Source: Blastocatellia bacterium (lineage in GTDB: Bacteria; Acidobacteriota; Blastocatellia; HR10; J050). From it: 64,000 nucleotides of DNA. The notes under the pieces were generated by a model that had not been told where the DNA came from, did not search any database, and saw nothing but the letters and a program-made list of their open reading frames with translations. Positions 46,671-56,259 of the stretch are shown here, piece by piece (the stretch's first letter is position 1; each line of letters starts with the position of its first letter). The stretch is from positions 1-64,000 of the forward strand of contig JANWZE010000055.1 of assembly GCA_025054955.1 (NCBI GenBank), read 5' to 3'. A program made the position numbers and the translations under genes.

Positions 46671-47366
46671 ATGGACATCTCAATGGACGCGGCTGAGATT
46701 TTGGAGGCGGTATGGACGCTTCAAGAGCAGGGAGACGCCTCACTGGCGGACGTTCGCCGCATGGCTCATACCGAGGTGACCGATCATCTGCTCCGTCAGG
46801 TGGAGCAGGAAGGCCTCATCGCCGTTGATCCGGCGGGTCGCGTCAGCTTAACGGCGAAAGGAGAGGCGCTGGCGGCTTCCATCATTCGCCGGCATCGGTT
46901 GGCCGAACGCTTGATGTACGATGTGCTCAACGCGGATGTGGAAGAAACAGAAGATGCCGCTTGCGAGTTCGAGCATCTGATTGCCGAAGGGATCACCAAC
47001 GCCATTTGCACGCTCTTAGGCCACCCTCGCTACTGTCCCCACCAACGTCCCATTCCTGAAGGCCCTTGTTGTCAGCCGGCGCGCGAGCAGGTCAGCTCGA
47101 TTGTGGTGCCGTGTGATCACCTGCGGATCGGCGAAGTCGGACGGGTGGCCTACCTCAGCACGCAGGATCACCCTCGGCTCTTGAAATTGACGGCGTTGGG
47201 CGTGACGCCCGGCGTGCATCTGAGGCTGTTGCAGAAATGGCCCAGCTACGTCATTCAATGCGACGAGACCGAGATCGCGCTGGAGGAGGCAATCGCCCGC
47301 CATATCTACGTGTGGCGGGCGCTGGATGACGAACCGGCTCAGCTTCGCCATCAGGGGATAGAGTGA
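46671..47366 (+). CDS. DtxR/MntR-family metal regulator with FeoA domain
   Basis: The 231-residue protein has an N-terminal winged helix and the iron-dependent-repressor metal/dimer domain (LAERLMYDVLNADVEETEDAACEFEHLIAEGITNAIC). HPRYCPHQRPIPEGPCC follows, then a C-terminal SH3-like FeoA domain (LRIGEVGRVAYLSTQDHPRLLKLTALGVTPGVHLRLL). It may both repress feoB in high iron and supply the FeoA part. ATG 46671 follows GAGGAAGG; ATG 46632 is a less likely start. Confidence 0.85.
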   Translation: MDISMDAAEILEAVWTLQEQGDASLADVRRMAHTEVTDHLLRQVEQEGLIAVDPAGRVSLTAKGEALAASIIRRHRLAERLMYDVLNADVEETEDAACEFEHLIAEGITNAICTLLGHPRYCPHQRPIPEGPCCQPAREQVSSIVVPCDHLRIGEVGRVAYLSTQDHPRLLKLTALGVTPGVHLRLLQKWPSYVIQCDETEIALEEAIARHIYVWRALDDEPAQLRHQGIE

Positions 47367-47950
47367 TCCTCTATATCTATAGCAATTTTCAATTGCCTTT
47401 GGCCTGGAGGCCCTGCATCTTGCGAGCTAATGTGCACGCTGCAAGCAGGCGCTCCCAGAGTCAACTCATTCGCAAACCGCGCTAAGTCTCGATGTACATC
47501 GGTCTCGGCTATGGGTTCTCCATCCGCCGCCGGATAGTCAATCAGTGTCGCCGGAACTGATTGGCGTGCCCTCGTAGCTCACCTCGCAGAAACGTTACTG
47601 TATTACGCCGCTCCTGTCAGACACAACCACAATGTCATTACCAATTGGCCTACGAAAGACCACGTTTCACGAAGCAATTGCCCATGTGCTATCGCAAATG
47701 TGGTGCAGCTATCATTGCCAACCGCGGTCTAGACGTTTCACGAGGCAATCGCCCATGTGCTATCGCACACCACGAAGGACGAAAATGGAATTCTTTCGTG
47801 AACTCCGTGTGTTTCGTGGGTTATCTTCACACGAATCGCCTATGAGCTCCGCGCTCGCCACGAAGGATGAAAACCTGGGAGCACCCGCTCTTGCGGGCTC
47901 CGGCGCGCTGGAAGCGTGCACTCCAAGGATAAACTCATTCACAAACCGCT
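47367..47950. repeat. Intergenic repeat cluster with MITE-like copy 2
   Basis: 47381-47483 is the second full copy of the ~102-bp MITE-like element. 47663-47696 and 47734-47767 are a 34-bp direct repeat (CGTTTCACGA(A/G)GCAAT(T/C)GCCC...). 47790-47825 matches 27853-27888 inverted. GCACTCCAAGG at ~47918 resembles the foldback-element end. The MITE end motif recurs at 47930-47953, up to the TGS-GTPase stop codon. No gene is seen. Confidence 0.65.
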
Positions 47951-48928
47951 CTAGATATGAAATTCGACCACGTCTTCGTCTTCCAGCACGTGCTCACGAT
48001 TGACCATTTGTCCTTGAAAGCGTTCGGAGCCCCAGATGCGCGCGTAGCGCAAGTGTGTAGCAAAATCCTTGTGCACCATCCGGGCGGCTTCGATCACTGT
48101 GCTACCATGCGGCAGCACGAATGGCGCAGCGCGATCAACCGGTTTTCCCGGCGCTTTCGTGTAGACGCGAATCACATTGAGCGAACGAAAAATGGCTCGT
48201 TTGAGCTGTTCCAGATTCAACCCGGTTTGCGTAGACACGGCCAGCAGTGGCAATCGGTCACCGAAGAATTCTCGCAGAATCTCCACGTTGTCGTGCGCTG
48301 CTGGCGTCTCCACGTGTGTCGCTACCAGCCAGGTGCGCTTGCCGGGCGTTGCTTCGGGCGCAGTGGCCGGGATCAGGTGAATGTTCAGCTCTTGCAACCA
48401 GGAGACAACGCCATCAGTCAATGCCAGAACATCGTCATCGCTTGCATCCACGACGAGCAGCGCCGCGTCAGCTTGACGGATAATGCCGAAGAGCCACGGT
48501 TCGGAGAATTCACGGGCGATCGGCGGCAGGTCTACCAATTGAATCTTGATGTTCTCAAACGGCATCATGCCGGGCAACGGGACGCGCGTTGTGAAAGCAT
48601 AGGGAGCGATCTCCGGCGTCGCATTGGTCAATCGCGCGAGCAACTGCGACTTACCTGAATTAGGTGGCCCGACGAGCACGACCTGCCCGGCTCCTTCGCG
48701 CTCGACGTTGTAAAATGTTTTGCGTTTGGCGCCGCCGGTTTTTTTCTGAGCTTCGTTCTTCAGCTTGGAGATGCGGCGTTTGATGTCCGCCTGCATTTTC
48801 TCCGTGCCTTTGTGTTTGGGGATAGTCGAGAGCATCTCTTCCAACGCCGCCAGCTTTTCCTGTGGCGTTGTGGCCTGGCGAAATCGTGCCTCAGCCGCCA
48901 AATACTCTGGAGACAGATTGGCCGGCAT
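47951..48928 (-). CDS. TGS-domain GTPase (Obg/DRG-like)
   Basis: The 325-residue protein starts with a helical segment (~70 residues). The P-loop is VVLVGPPNSGKSQLLARLTNA. The G3 region reads VDLPP rather than DxPG, and no classic NKxD is visible (VATHVE at its place). The last ~70 residues are a TGS domain (IRVYTKAPGKPVDRAAPFVLPHGSTVIEAARMVHKDF). Related DRG/Obg proteins act on ribosomes. The TAG stop lies inside a MITE-end-like motif. Confidence 0.83.
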   Translation of the reverse strand: MPANLSPEYLAAEARFRQATTPQEKLAALEEMLSTIPKHKGTEKMQADIKRRISKLKNEAQKKTGGAKRKTFYNVEREGAGQVVLVGPPNSGKSQLLARLTNATPEIAPYAFTTRVPLPGMMPFENIKIQLVDLPPIAREFSEPWLFGIIRQADAALLVVDASDDDVLALTDGVVSWLQELNIHLIPATAPEATPGKRTWLVATHVETPAAHDNVEILREFFGDRLPLLAVSTQTGLNLEQLKRAIFRSLNVIRVYTKAPGKPVDRAAPFVLPHGSTVIEAARMVHKDFATHLRYARIWGSERFQGQMVNREHVLEDEDVVEFHI

Positions 48929-48956
48929 AGTGCTTGCTCAAAGATGCAAACATCTT

Positions 48957-49074
48957 CGTGACTCGTGATTCAATGCAGGATCACGAGTCACGGCGTTGAT
49001 ACGGCAACGGTCGCACAAACCAGATGAACCATCATGATTCACGGTGTTGATACGGCAACGGTCGCACAAACCAG
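48957..49074. repeat. 13-bp hairpin and duplicated 3' end of the MFS gene
   Basis: 48957-48969 and 48980-48992 form a perfect 13-bp stem with a 10-nt loop. Next, 48991-49024 repeats 49041-49074 (CGGCGTTGATACGGCAACGG against CGGTGTTGATACGGCAACGG). The latter is the last coding sequence of the downstream minus-strand MFS gene. The hairpin may be that gene's transcription end, without a T tract. Confidence 0.65.
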
Positions 49075-50351
49075 ACGTTGATCAATCCGAGCAGCGAGAC
49101 AAAGATAACAGTCAAAAACGGGACCAAATAACTGCCTGTGCTTGTGCGCAGGTAGCCGGTCAACGTAATGCCGACAAACGCGCCGATCGTATCAATCAAC
49201 GTGACGATGCCCAGAATACGGCCTAGTTCTCTAGGGCCGAAGCATTCCGGGACCATCAATTGAATCATGCTGAACGTGCCGCCGTAGCCCGCGCCAAACA
49301 ACACGGCGAATGCAATGAGCTGTGGGCGACTCGTGACCAGAGAGACGCCGCCAGAGCCCACTTCCAGCAGCAGCAGACTGCCGATGAACAGCAGGATTGT
49401 CGTCAAAATCATGACGCTTCGTTTGGTCATTTTGTCGCTCAGCGCGCCGAAACCGAATTTGCCGGCGATGCTGAACATGAAGATGAGACTCAGGTAAAAC
49501 GAAGCCGCCTCTTGCGAGAGGCCGACATCCTTTTTCAGGTAGATGACCAATTGATTCTGCACGGCGAGAATGGCGAACCAAATGAATGCGGAGCCAAATG
49601 CCAAAAACCACAGCACGCTGGTTCGCAGCGCCTGTTGCAATGTGACGCCGGGCAGGGTCACGTGACCGGTCGCCGTGGCCGGCTGATCTTGATCGCTCGG
49701 TAAGCGCCCGTCGGGGAATTGCCCAATCTCGCGCGGGTCTTCCTTGATGACAAGGAAGGCCAATGGCACGGCGACCACCCAGACCATCGCGGCGATCAAG
49801 CCATAAGCCCAGCGCCAACCCCAGTCAGGGTCTGCGATGATTGGCGCGACCACATTCGGCAAAATCGCTCCGGCTAAGCTTGAGCCGGCGACCAGCAGTC
49901 CAATGACCGTCCCACGCCAGATGTGGAACCAGCGCGACAGCAACACCACGCTGATGAGCAATCCGCAGAAAGTCAACGCAGCGGCAAACAACGCATGCAA
50001 CACGTAGAGGTGCCAGCCGGCTTGCGCCAGTGGATAGAGCGACACCGTGACCGCCAGCAGCACGACACCGACGCGCATCAGGCGTCGCGCGCCGAATCGG
50101 TCAATCAATCTGCCGCCGAACGGCGCCAGCAGCCCGGCCAGCATCAACGTAATAGCGCCGCACAGCGACACCGCCGCTTCAGTCATCTGAAATTCCTTGA
50201 TGAGCGCCGGGTAAAAATTCGGCGGTAGAGCAATCCCGGCTCCATTGGACATGAAATAAATCGCCACTGTGGCAAATGCCAGGTACCACCCATAGAACAA
50301 ACCTGATGACGCTCTGCTTTGAGCAGCAGCCGATTCAATCGGTTGTTGCAC
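49032..50351 (-). CDS. MFS transporter (monocarboxylate/oxalate-formate type)
   Basis: The 439-residue protein has about 12 membrane helices. It opens with GLFYGWYLAFATVAIYFMSNGAGIALPPNFYPALIKEF, typical of the OFA/monocarboxylate porter group. LLAPFGGRLIDRFGARRLMRVG is motif A, and ALSDKMTKRSVMILTTILLF is the second copy. The substrate cannot be named. It is isolated between a TGS GTPase and leuD. Its 3' end is duplicated downstream. Confidence 0.88.
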   Translation of the reverse strand: MQQPIESAAAQSRASSGLFYGWYLAFATVAIYFMSNGAGIALPPNFYPALIKEFQMTEAAVSLCGAITLMLAGLLAPFGGRLIDRFGARRLMRVGVVLLAVTVSLYPLAQAGWHLYVLHALFAAALTFCGLLISVVLLSRWFHIWRGTVIGLLVAGSSLAGAILPNVVAPIIADPDWGWRWAYGLIAAMVWVVAVPLAFLVIKEDPREIGQFPDGRLPSDQDQPATATGHVTLPGVTLQQALRTSVLWFLAFGSAFIWFAILAVQNQLVIYLKKDVGLSQEAASFYLSLIFMFSIAGKFGFGALSDKMTKRSVMILTTILLFIGSLLLLEVGSGGVSLVTSRPQLIAFAVLFGAGYGGTFSMIQLMVPECFGPRELGRILGIVTLIDTIGAFVGITLTGYLRTSTGSYLVPFLTVIFVSLLGLINVWFVRPLPYQHRES

Positions 50352-50452
50352 GTGTCCTCCTTACAGGTGAGTTATGTGGAAGTCGCATGATAGAGCATTG
50401 CTGTTGAATCTGCAATCAGTCACGCTCTCAGGCCGACAACCCTATGCGCGAT

Positions 50453-51046
50453 TCAGAAGCCGGCTATGTAAGGCAGCCGGCGGGCCGTGCGCTCGATCGC
50501 GTCGCCGGCTTCCAGCAGCGTCGCGGTGGAGTTCCATGTGCCATCCAACAGTTGACGGCGCGGGCCGTCCGGCATGATGGCGGGAATGATTCGTTGGCCG
50601 ATGCGCACGGTCATGTCTGTCAGGTCAAGCTGAATCTGTTCATCCGGGCGTTCCTTGACGGTTTCCATGAGCCAGTCAACATCGCTCTGGGCAACGCGCA
50701 GGCAGGGGACGCCAATGGTTGTGCAATTGTTGAAAAAAATTTCGGCGAACGATTCGCCAACAATGCCGCGAATGCCCCAACGCATGAGCGCCTGCGGCGC
50801 ATGCTCGCGTGATGAGCCGCAGCCGAAATTGCGCCCGACGATCAGAATCGTAGCGCCTTGGTAGCGGGGCTGATTGAACGGATGGTTAGGATTTTGCTGA
50901 CGCTCATCGGCGAATACGAACTGGCCAAGGCCTTCAAACGTGATGACGCGCAAGAATCGTCCGGGGATAATCCGGTCGGTGTCAATATCGTTGCCGGGCA
51001 GTGGAATGCCCCGGCCGGTCACTGTTGAAATGGCCGCCGGATTCAT
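50453..51046 (-). CDS. leuD: 3-isopropylmalate dehydratase small subunit
   Basis: The 197-residue subunit works with LeuC in leucine synthesis. GRGIPLPGNDIDTDRIIPGRFL and GRNFGCGSSREHAPQAL are the swivel-domain signatures. ATG 51046 shares its A with the leuC stop (TGATG), so translation is coupled. The longer upstream frame reads over leuC and is not real. Confidence 0.95.
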   Translation of the reverse strand: MNPAAISTVTGRGIPLPGNDIDTDRIIPGRFLRVITFEGLGQFVFADERQQNPNHPFNQPRYQGATILIVGRNFGCGSSREHAPQALMRWGIRGIVGESFAEIFFNNCTTIGVPCLRVAQSDVDWLMETVKERPDEQIQLDLTDMTVRIGQRIIPAIMPDGPRRQLLDGTWNSTATLLEAGDAIERTARRLPYIAGF

Positions 51047-52446
51047 CAAAACAGCCTCCTCACATCGGTGATTTCGCCGGTAATGGCTGCCGCTGCCACC
51101 ATGGCCGGACTCATCAGCACCGTGCGACCGGTGGGACTGCCCATGCGCCCTTTGAAATTCCGATTGCTCGATGAAGCGCACAACTCGCGGCCTTGCAGTC
51201 TGTCCGGATTCATGCCCAAGCACATCGAGCAACCCGCCTTTCGCCACTGAAAGCCAGCTTGCTGGAAGATTTCGTGCAATCCTTCAGCCTCGGCTTGAGC
51301 AGCGACAGCTTCCGAACCGGGCACAACCAGCGCGCGCACACGCGGCGCCACACGATGTCCTCGCACCAGTTCGGCAGCAATGCGCAAATCTGACAGCCGC
51401 GAATTGGTGCAGGAGCCAATGAACGCCACGTCAATCGGCGTGCCGGCAATCGGCTGGTTCGGTTTGAAGCCCATGAACTCGATAGCTTCTTCATAAGCAG
51501 CGCGTTCGGATTCGGGCAAATGCGTTGGGTCAGGAATCGTCTCCGTGATGCCCAGCGATTGACCAGGATTGAGGCCGTAGGTGACCATCGGTTCCAGCGC
51601 GTCGGCGTCGAACTGCGCCTCGTCGTCGTAGTGAGCGTCGGCATCCGACGCGATGCTTTTCCACCATGCCACAGCGCGGTCGAATTGTTCAGATGACGGC
51701 GCGTAAGGACGACCCCTGAGATAATCGAAGGTTGTTTGATCTGGATTGACGTACCCAACACGCGCGCCGCCTTCGATACTCATATTGCAGATGGTCATGC
51801 GCTCTTCCATCGTCATTGCTTCAATGGTTGAGCCGGCATATTCATAAGCGTAGCCGACGCCACCTTTGACGCCGAGCCGGCGGATGATGGCCAGGATCAC
51901 ATCTTTGGCATACACGCCACGCGGAAGCCTTCCATTGACCACGATTCGCCGAACTTTTGGCTTGCTCATCGCCAGCGTTTGTGTAGCGAGCACATCGCGC
52001 ACTTGACTGGTGCCAATGCCGAAGGCGAGCGCCCCAAATGCGCCGTGAGTTGACGTGTGACTATCGCCGCAAGCAATGGTCATGCCCGGCTGGGTCAGTC
52101 CCAGTTCCGGACCAATGACATGCACGATGCCTTGATGGCCACTGCCGATGTTGAACAGCCTAATTCCGTTGGCCTCGGTGTTCTTGATCAGCTCAGCGGT
52201 CATCGCCTCAGCCTGCGCGTCAGCAAACGGCCTCACTTGAGACTCAGTCGGCACGATGTGATCAATTGTGGCAAATGTTCGATCAGGAAAGCGAACACGC
52301 AAGCCCAGCTCGCGGATCATCTGAAATGCCTGTGGCGTCGTCACCTCGTGAATCAGATGCAAGCCGATGAACAATTGCGTTTGTCCTGACGGCAACTGGC
52401 GCACGGTGTGTGCTCGCCATACCTTCTCTAGAAGTGTTTCAGCCAT
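51046..52446 (-). CDS. leuC: 3-isopropylmalate dehydratase large subunit
   Basis: The 466-residue aconitase-family subunit carries the [4Fe-4S] cluster; ligands are in FIGSCTNSR and [34 protein letters not shown] is also diagnostic. The length is normal. leuA and leuB are not in the window. The operon is leuC-leuD on the minus strand. Confidence 0.96.
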   Translation of the reverse strand: MAETLLEKVWRAHTVRQLPSGQTQLFIGLHLIHEVTTPQAFQMIRELGLRVRFPDRTFATIDHIVPTESQVRPFADAQAEAMTAELIKNTEANGIRLFNIGSGHQGIVHVIGPELGLTQPGMTIACGDSHTSTHGAFGALAFGIGTSQVRDVLATQTLAMSKPKVRRIVVNGRLPRGVYAKDVILAIIRRLGVKGGVGYAYEYAGSTIEAMTMEERMTICNMSIEGGARVGYVNPDQTTFDYLRGRPYAPSSEQFDRAVAWWKSIASDADAHYDDEAQFDADALEPMVTYGLNPGQSLGITETIPDPTHLPESERAAYEEAIEFMGFKPNQPIAGTPIDVAFIGSCTNSRLSDLRIAAELVRGHRVAPRVRALVVPGSEAVAAQAEAEGLHEIFQQAGFQWRKAGCSMCLGMNPDRLQGRELCASSSNRNFKGRMGSPTGRTVLMSPAMVAAAAITGEITDVRRLF

Positions 52447-52752
52447 ACTTGAATCTATTGCTCAAAACTTGCTCGGAGCGGCGATTCTATGAATTGATGC
52501 TGAGCAAGTCAAGCGTGGCAATGGAACGGCTCGCGCGACAGGGAAGAGTAGGAGCAGAATGTCCAAGCAGTAGTCTCCGACTTTCTGATGGCATTTGGGA
52601 TTACTCATCCTATGCGCGTTTTTGTTGAGCCGCGCAAGCGGCGCATACGAAGGTAGCCAAACGTGCAACGTAATGTGATTGCGAATTGACAAAACGCAGA
52701 GCAACAAGCAGCCACAGGCAACGGCATAGAGCGTCTTCGGAGGCAGTTAGTA
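52447..52752. other. Intergenic region between leuC and the prepilin peptidase gene
   Basis: These 306 bp contain no gene I can support and no recognised repeat. They should hold the leuCD promoter (minus strand, close to 52450-52520). Confidence 0.5.
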
Positions 52753-53907
52753 TCACATCTGAGCCCAATACCAACCGACCAGTGGTTTGCCCGCCAATAA
52801 CGCGATGACGGCAGCTATGGCGATGAATAGGCCGTAGGGAATGCCGGCAAACCGATCCCGTTGTCGGATCATGATCATGACGCCAATGAGTGATCCTAGC
52901 AGCGAAGCCAACAATAGCGTTAGGAATGTGCTTGACCAGCCCAGATAGGCGCCGACCATCATCATCATTTTGATGTCGCCAAAGCCGACGCCTTCAATAT
53001 TTCTCACCACGAAGTAAACCGCTCTCAAGAGCCAGATCGTTCCTGCGCCTAGCGTGGCGCCCACCCATGCGCCGATGATCGCCTCCACGCGGGGCGCAGT
53101 CTGCGCCTCTGGTTGGTTGATGACCGTGAGGAAAAAAACGCCGGCGAGCAATCCAGCGAGCGTGAGCGTTATCACGTTGACAGGGTCGCCGTGTGGCGGT
53201 GAGGATTCAGCCGGCAGCGCTTCGTTCACGGCAGAACTAGCACTGGCCGGTTCACCGGCTGCGGCGTGCGCATCCGATGTTGCATCGCCGGCGGCGCGGG
53301 CACGCTCCATCTGCTCGAGCCGTCGCCCGATCAAGTGATAATCCAACCATTCGATGGCGAACATGACGAGCGCCGAAAGCGCAATCAGAGCTGAACCGAT
53401 CAACGCGGTGTGACGGTCAATCAGGTTGAGTTCAGCGGCGTCCTGGTTTGGGCTGAGAAACCCGCGCAGTCCGACGGTCAGCACGAATCCCGGATAGGTG
53501 ATGCGATCAGGGAGCAGGCGGTGTTCCAGATCAATCATCGCCAACGCGATCATCGCCGAGACGAAAGCCCAATCCGTCAGTAGCAGCCATGTCAGTCCAT
53601 CAACACGCCACACAACCCAAAAGAGCATAGCCGTTATCAATTCAACCAGCGGATAACGAATAGAAATCCGCTGGCCACACCAGCGGCAGCGACCCTTGAG
53701 ACGAATGAAACTGAACAGAGGAATGTTGTCGCTGATTCGAATCGGCGTGTGACAAGCGGGACAATGCGACCTCGGCGTGACTATTGACATTTCGCGGGGA
53801 ACGCGGTAGATGACTACGTTCAAGAAGCTGCCGACGGCGAGTCCAATCAGGATCACGATCAGCGAGAGGAACCAAGCAGCCACAGGAGCAAGCGATTGAA
53901 TATCCAT
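52753..53907 (-). CDS. pilD: Prepilin leader peptidase / N-methyltransferase
   Basis: The 384-residue membrane protease matures type IV pilins and pseudopilins. The N-terminal part has GSFLNVVIYRVPREM and two zinc CxxC pairs (CPAC, CRWC). The aspartates are in MIDLEHRLLPD and GVGFGDIKMMMM. A polar Ala-rich insert of about 70 residues (including RARAAGDATSDAHAAAGEPA) separates the two catalytic halves and makes the protein longer than usual. ATG 53907 begins the first helix. Confidence 0.92.
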   Translation of the reverse strand: MDIQSLAPVAAWFLSLIVILIGLAVGSFLNVVIYRVPREMSIVTPRSHCPACHTPIRISDNIPLFSFIRLKGRCRWCGQRISIRYPLVELITAMLFWVVWRVDGLTWLLLTDWAFVSAMIALAMIDLEHRLLPDRITYPGFVLTVGLRGFLSPNQDAAELNLIDRHTALIGSALIALSALVMFAIEWLDYHLIGRRLEQMERARAAGDATSDAHAAAGEPASASSAVNEALPAESSPPHGDPVNVITLTLAGLLAGVFFLTVINQPEAQTAPRVEAIIGAWVGATLGAGTIWLLRAVYFVVRNIEGVGFGDIKMMMMVGAYLGWSSTFLTLLLASLLGSLIGVMIMIRQRDRFAGIPYGLFIAIAAVIALLAGKPLVGWYWAQM

Positions 53908-53973
53908 GTTTGACGGTCGGCTTGTTAAGCTAGCATTGTTTGACGTTGGCAGGCAACGGTGTGGGCTGAGAAA

Positions 53974-55080
53974 ATGAACATCCTGCATGTCTCATCAGCT
54001 ACCGGCCTGGGTGGTGGCGAAGCGCATCTGGTTGATCTATGTCGCGCGTTGATTCGACGCGGCCATGCGGTGCATGTGGTGGTGCGCCCGCACACGCCAT
54101 TGATCGAACAACTCCGTGCAGCGGCAATTCCATTTGAGCTACTTCGGTTGCGTCATTCCCTGGACCTGGCGTCGGCCTGGAAGCTCAGCCGCCTGATTCG
54201 ACGGTTAGATATTGACATCCTGCACGGGCACGTCGCCCGCGATTATCCTGTCTGCGCTATGGCTGAGTGGCTGGCTGGCCGCGCTCGTTTGGTGCTGACG
54301 CGACATCACTACTTGCCGCTCAAACGGAATTGGGGATACCGCCGCATGTTTCGTCGCGTAGCGAAAATAATCGCCGTTTCGGAATTTGTGCGGCAGCAGT
54401 TGATTGCCTCGTTAGAGCTTCCCTCGCATCATGTAGTCACGATCCCGAATTGGATCAACCTGGATCAGTATCGAACCTTGCCAGACCGTCATCAAGCGCG
54501 CGCCCGTTTTGGATTGTCAGCGCCCTTCGTGGTCGGGCTTGTCGGTCAACTGACGCCAGCCAAAGGGCAAGAAGAATTCATTCGCGCCGCCTCACGCATT
54601 GCCGCCATCCGCGATGATGTGTTGTTTGTCATTGTTGGCAAAGAGCAGGGCAAAGAGACGCGCTTCACCGATTACTTGCATGGTTTGGTTCGTCAGTTAG
54701 CCTTGAGCCACCGCGTTCGGTTTCTTCATTGGGTTGATGACTTGCCTCAGTTATATGCAGCATTGTCCATCCTCGTCGTCCCTTCATGGTTTGAAGCTTT
54801 CTCGCTAGTGCTGATCCAGGCGCTGGCGGCGGGCGTCCCGGTGATTGCGTCGAATGTGGGTGGACCTGCCGAGATTGTTGTGCATGAGGAAACCGGATTG
54901 CTCGTCCCGCCTCGGCAGGCCGACGCGCTGGCAGAGGCCATTGATCGCTTGCTCAACGATGGTGCGTTGCGTGAGCGACTCGGTCGGGCCGGTCAGCAGG
55001 ATGTTTGCCGGCGATTTGAACGTGAAATGGTCATTGATCGGATTGAGGCTGTTTATCGCAACGTCCTTGACAGCCGCTAG
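53974..55080 (+). CDS. Glycosyltransferase family 4
   Basis: The 368-residue GT-B enzyme has the N-terminal phrase ILHVSSATGLGGGEAHLVDLCRAL. The C-terminal nucleotide-sugar site contains VGLVGQLTPAKGQEEFIRAA and the EX7E motif in PSWFEAFSLVLIQALAAGVPVIAS. It probably builds LPS or an exopolysaccharide; donor and acceptor are unknown. ATG 53974 is chosen over GTG 53959. It is divergent from pilD. Confidence 0.88.
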   Translation: MNILHVSSATGLGGGEAHLVDLCRALIRRGHAVHVVVRPHTPLIEQLRAAAIPFELLRLRHSLDLASAWKLSRLIRRLDIDILHGHVARDYPVCAMAEWLAGRARLVLTRHHYLPLKRNWGYRRMFRRVAKIIAVSEFVRQQLIASLELPSHHVVTIPNWINLDQYRTLPDRHQARARFGLSAPFVVGLVGQLTPAKGQEEFIRAASRIAAIRDDVLFVIVGKEQGKETRFTDYLHGLVRQLALSHRVRFLHWVDDLPQLYAALSILVVPSWFEAFSLVLIQALAAGVPVIASNVGGPAEIVVHEETGLLVPPRQADALAEAIDRLLNDGALRERLGRAGQQDVCRRFEREMVIDRIEAVYRNVLDSR

Positions 55081-55138
55081 GCTGTCATGCAACAACTATT
55101 GCCTCGAAATCACTCATGAGGAGGACAACCGAAGATTT

Positions 55139-55336
55139 GTGGCAGTCATTGTTGTAAACGATAACGAGACCATTGAAGCGGCGCTGCGCCGATTTAAGCG
55201 CAAGGTGCAGCAAGAAGACATCATCAAAGACATCAAGAAACATTCCTTTTATCTGAAACCCGGCGAGAAACGACGATTGAAGTCAGCCTTGGCTCGCAAG
55301 CGCGACCGCCGCCGATTGCGACGAGAAGCCGAATGA
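55139..55336 (+). CDS. rpsU: 30S ribosomal protein S21
   Basis: The 65-residue basic protein reads VVNDNETIEAALRRFKRKVQQ, then SFYLKPGEKRRLKSALARKRDRRRLRR, which is characteristic of S21. GTG 55139 is the only start that gives the normal length; GAGGAGG at about 55118-55124 lies 14 bp upstream. A longer open frame upstream overlaps the glycosyltransferase gene and is not real. Confidence 0.92.
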   Translation: MAVIVVNDNETIEAALRRFKRKVQQEDIIKDIKKHSFYLKPGEKRRLKSALARKRDRRRLRREAE

Positions 55337-55397
55337 CGCACGGATCGCGATGACGCGCTCATGACTCCTCTGACGCCAATCAACCAGCTTCCCGCTT

Positions 55398-55733
55398 ATG
55401 TTCACTGATGGCGATTGCATTGACGTATTTCGCTTGATCGCTGAACGGAAAATTACTGAAGCGATGGAGCGAGGCGAATTTGACAACCTGCCGGGCAAAG
55501 GCAAGCCATTGGTGTTCCACGACGATCCGTTAGAGCCTCCGGAGCGACGATTGGCCAATAAGATTTTGAAGAACGCCGGCATTGCGCCGGTCGAAATCTC
55601 TCTGCGCCGGGAATTGACTCATCTGAAACGCGAATACGCGCGCGCTAAACGAGCCGATGAGCGTCAACGGTTAATGAAAGAAATTCGGTGGATGGTGTTA
55701 CGCCTGAATCTGCTGCAGAAGTCTGCGCTGTGA
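55398..55733 (+). CDS. DUF1992 (DnaJC28-like) protein
   Basis: The 111-residue charged helical protein matches DUF1992: LIAERKITEAMERGEFDNLPGKGKPL, then DDPLEPPERRLANKILKNAGIAP, then WMVLRLNLLQ. The family function is unknown. It lies 61 bp after rpsU on the same strand. The ATG at 55398 lacks a strong RBS but matches the family start. Confidence 0.87.
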   Translation: MFTDGDCIDVFRLIAERKITEAMERGEFDNLPGKGKPLVFHDDPLEPPERRLANKILKNAGIAPVEISLRRELTHLKREYARAKRADERQRLMKEIRWMVLRLNLLQKSAL

Positions 55734-55776
55734 CCGGCGCATCGGCTTGCAAGCTGTGTGTGCATTGCGCTGCCGC

Positions 55777-56247
55777 TCAGCCTGTTTTCTCCCAACGGTC
55801 TGTCCGTCGGTTCTCTGGTGAAATTGTCTCATGTGGACCACTCGTAGGCTCGTAGAGCGAGCGCGTGGCGTTTGCTTGTGGGGCCGGGCTGAAAAACCCA
55901 CGGGCGTAGGCCATCATCCAGATTCCGGCCACGATTAGAACGATACCTATTTGCACGCCTAGCAGGGCCGCCACGCCGGCCCAAAAGGCCAGCAGTCCCC
56001 AGTGCCGGTAACGAACGCTCTGGGGAGGCCTGTCGGACATCGCTGGCAGAGGGTTTCTGATGTATTGCAGACCTGTTTGAATGGCGTCCGTCAGAACATC
56101 TGTCAGGATTTGCCAGCGTGATGATGAGCGCGTGGGCGGCCACGCCGCAACCGGTTCATGCGGGAGCACCTGGCTCAGATGAACGCCACAGGCGCGGCAG
56201 AACTTCTGTCCCGGTGTGGCATGCGCGCCGCAGTTATAGCAAAACAT
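55777..56247 (-). CDS. Zinc-ribbon membrane protein A
   Basis: The 156-residue protein has an N-terminal zinc ribbon (CYNCGAHATPGQKFCRACGVHL). A polar stretch and one or two membrane helices follow (LLAFWAGVAALLGVQIGIVLIVAGIWMMAYARGF). It is a paralogue of the neighbouring protein B. The function is unknown. They look like a tandem duplication with 12 bp between them. Confidence 0.78.
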   Translation of the reverse strand: MFCYNCGAHATPGQKFCRACGVHLSQVLPHEPVAAWPPTRSSSRWQILTDVLTDAIQTGLQYIRNPLPAMSDRPPQSVRYRHWGLLAFWAGVAALLGVQIGIVLIVAGIWMMAYARGFFSPAPQANATRSLYEPTSGPHETISPENRRTDRWEKTG

Positions 56248-56259
56248 AGCGTTGAGACC

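Noticed and set aside
50374-50452. Small ORF between leuD and the MFS transporter
   Set aside because: It overlaps leuD on the opposite strand and has no coding features.
52462-52707. Minus-strand ORF of ~81 codons between leuC and pilD
   Set aside because: It has no RBS, no recognisable motif and atypical composition.
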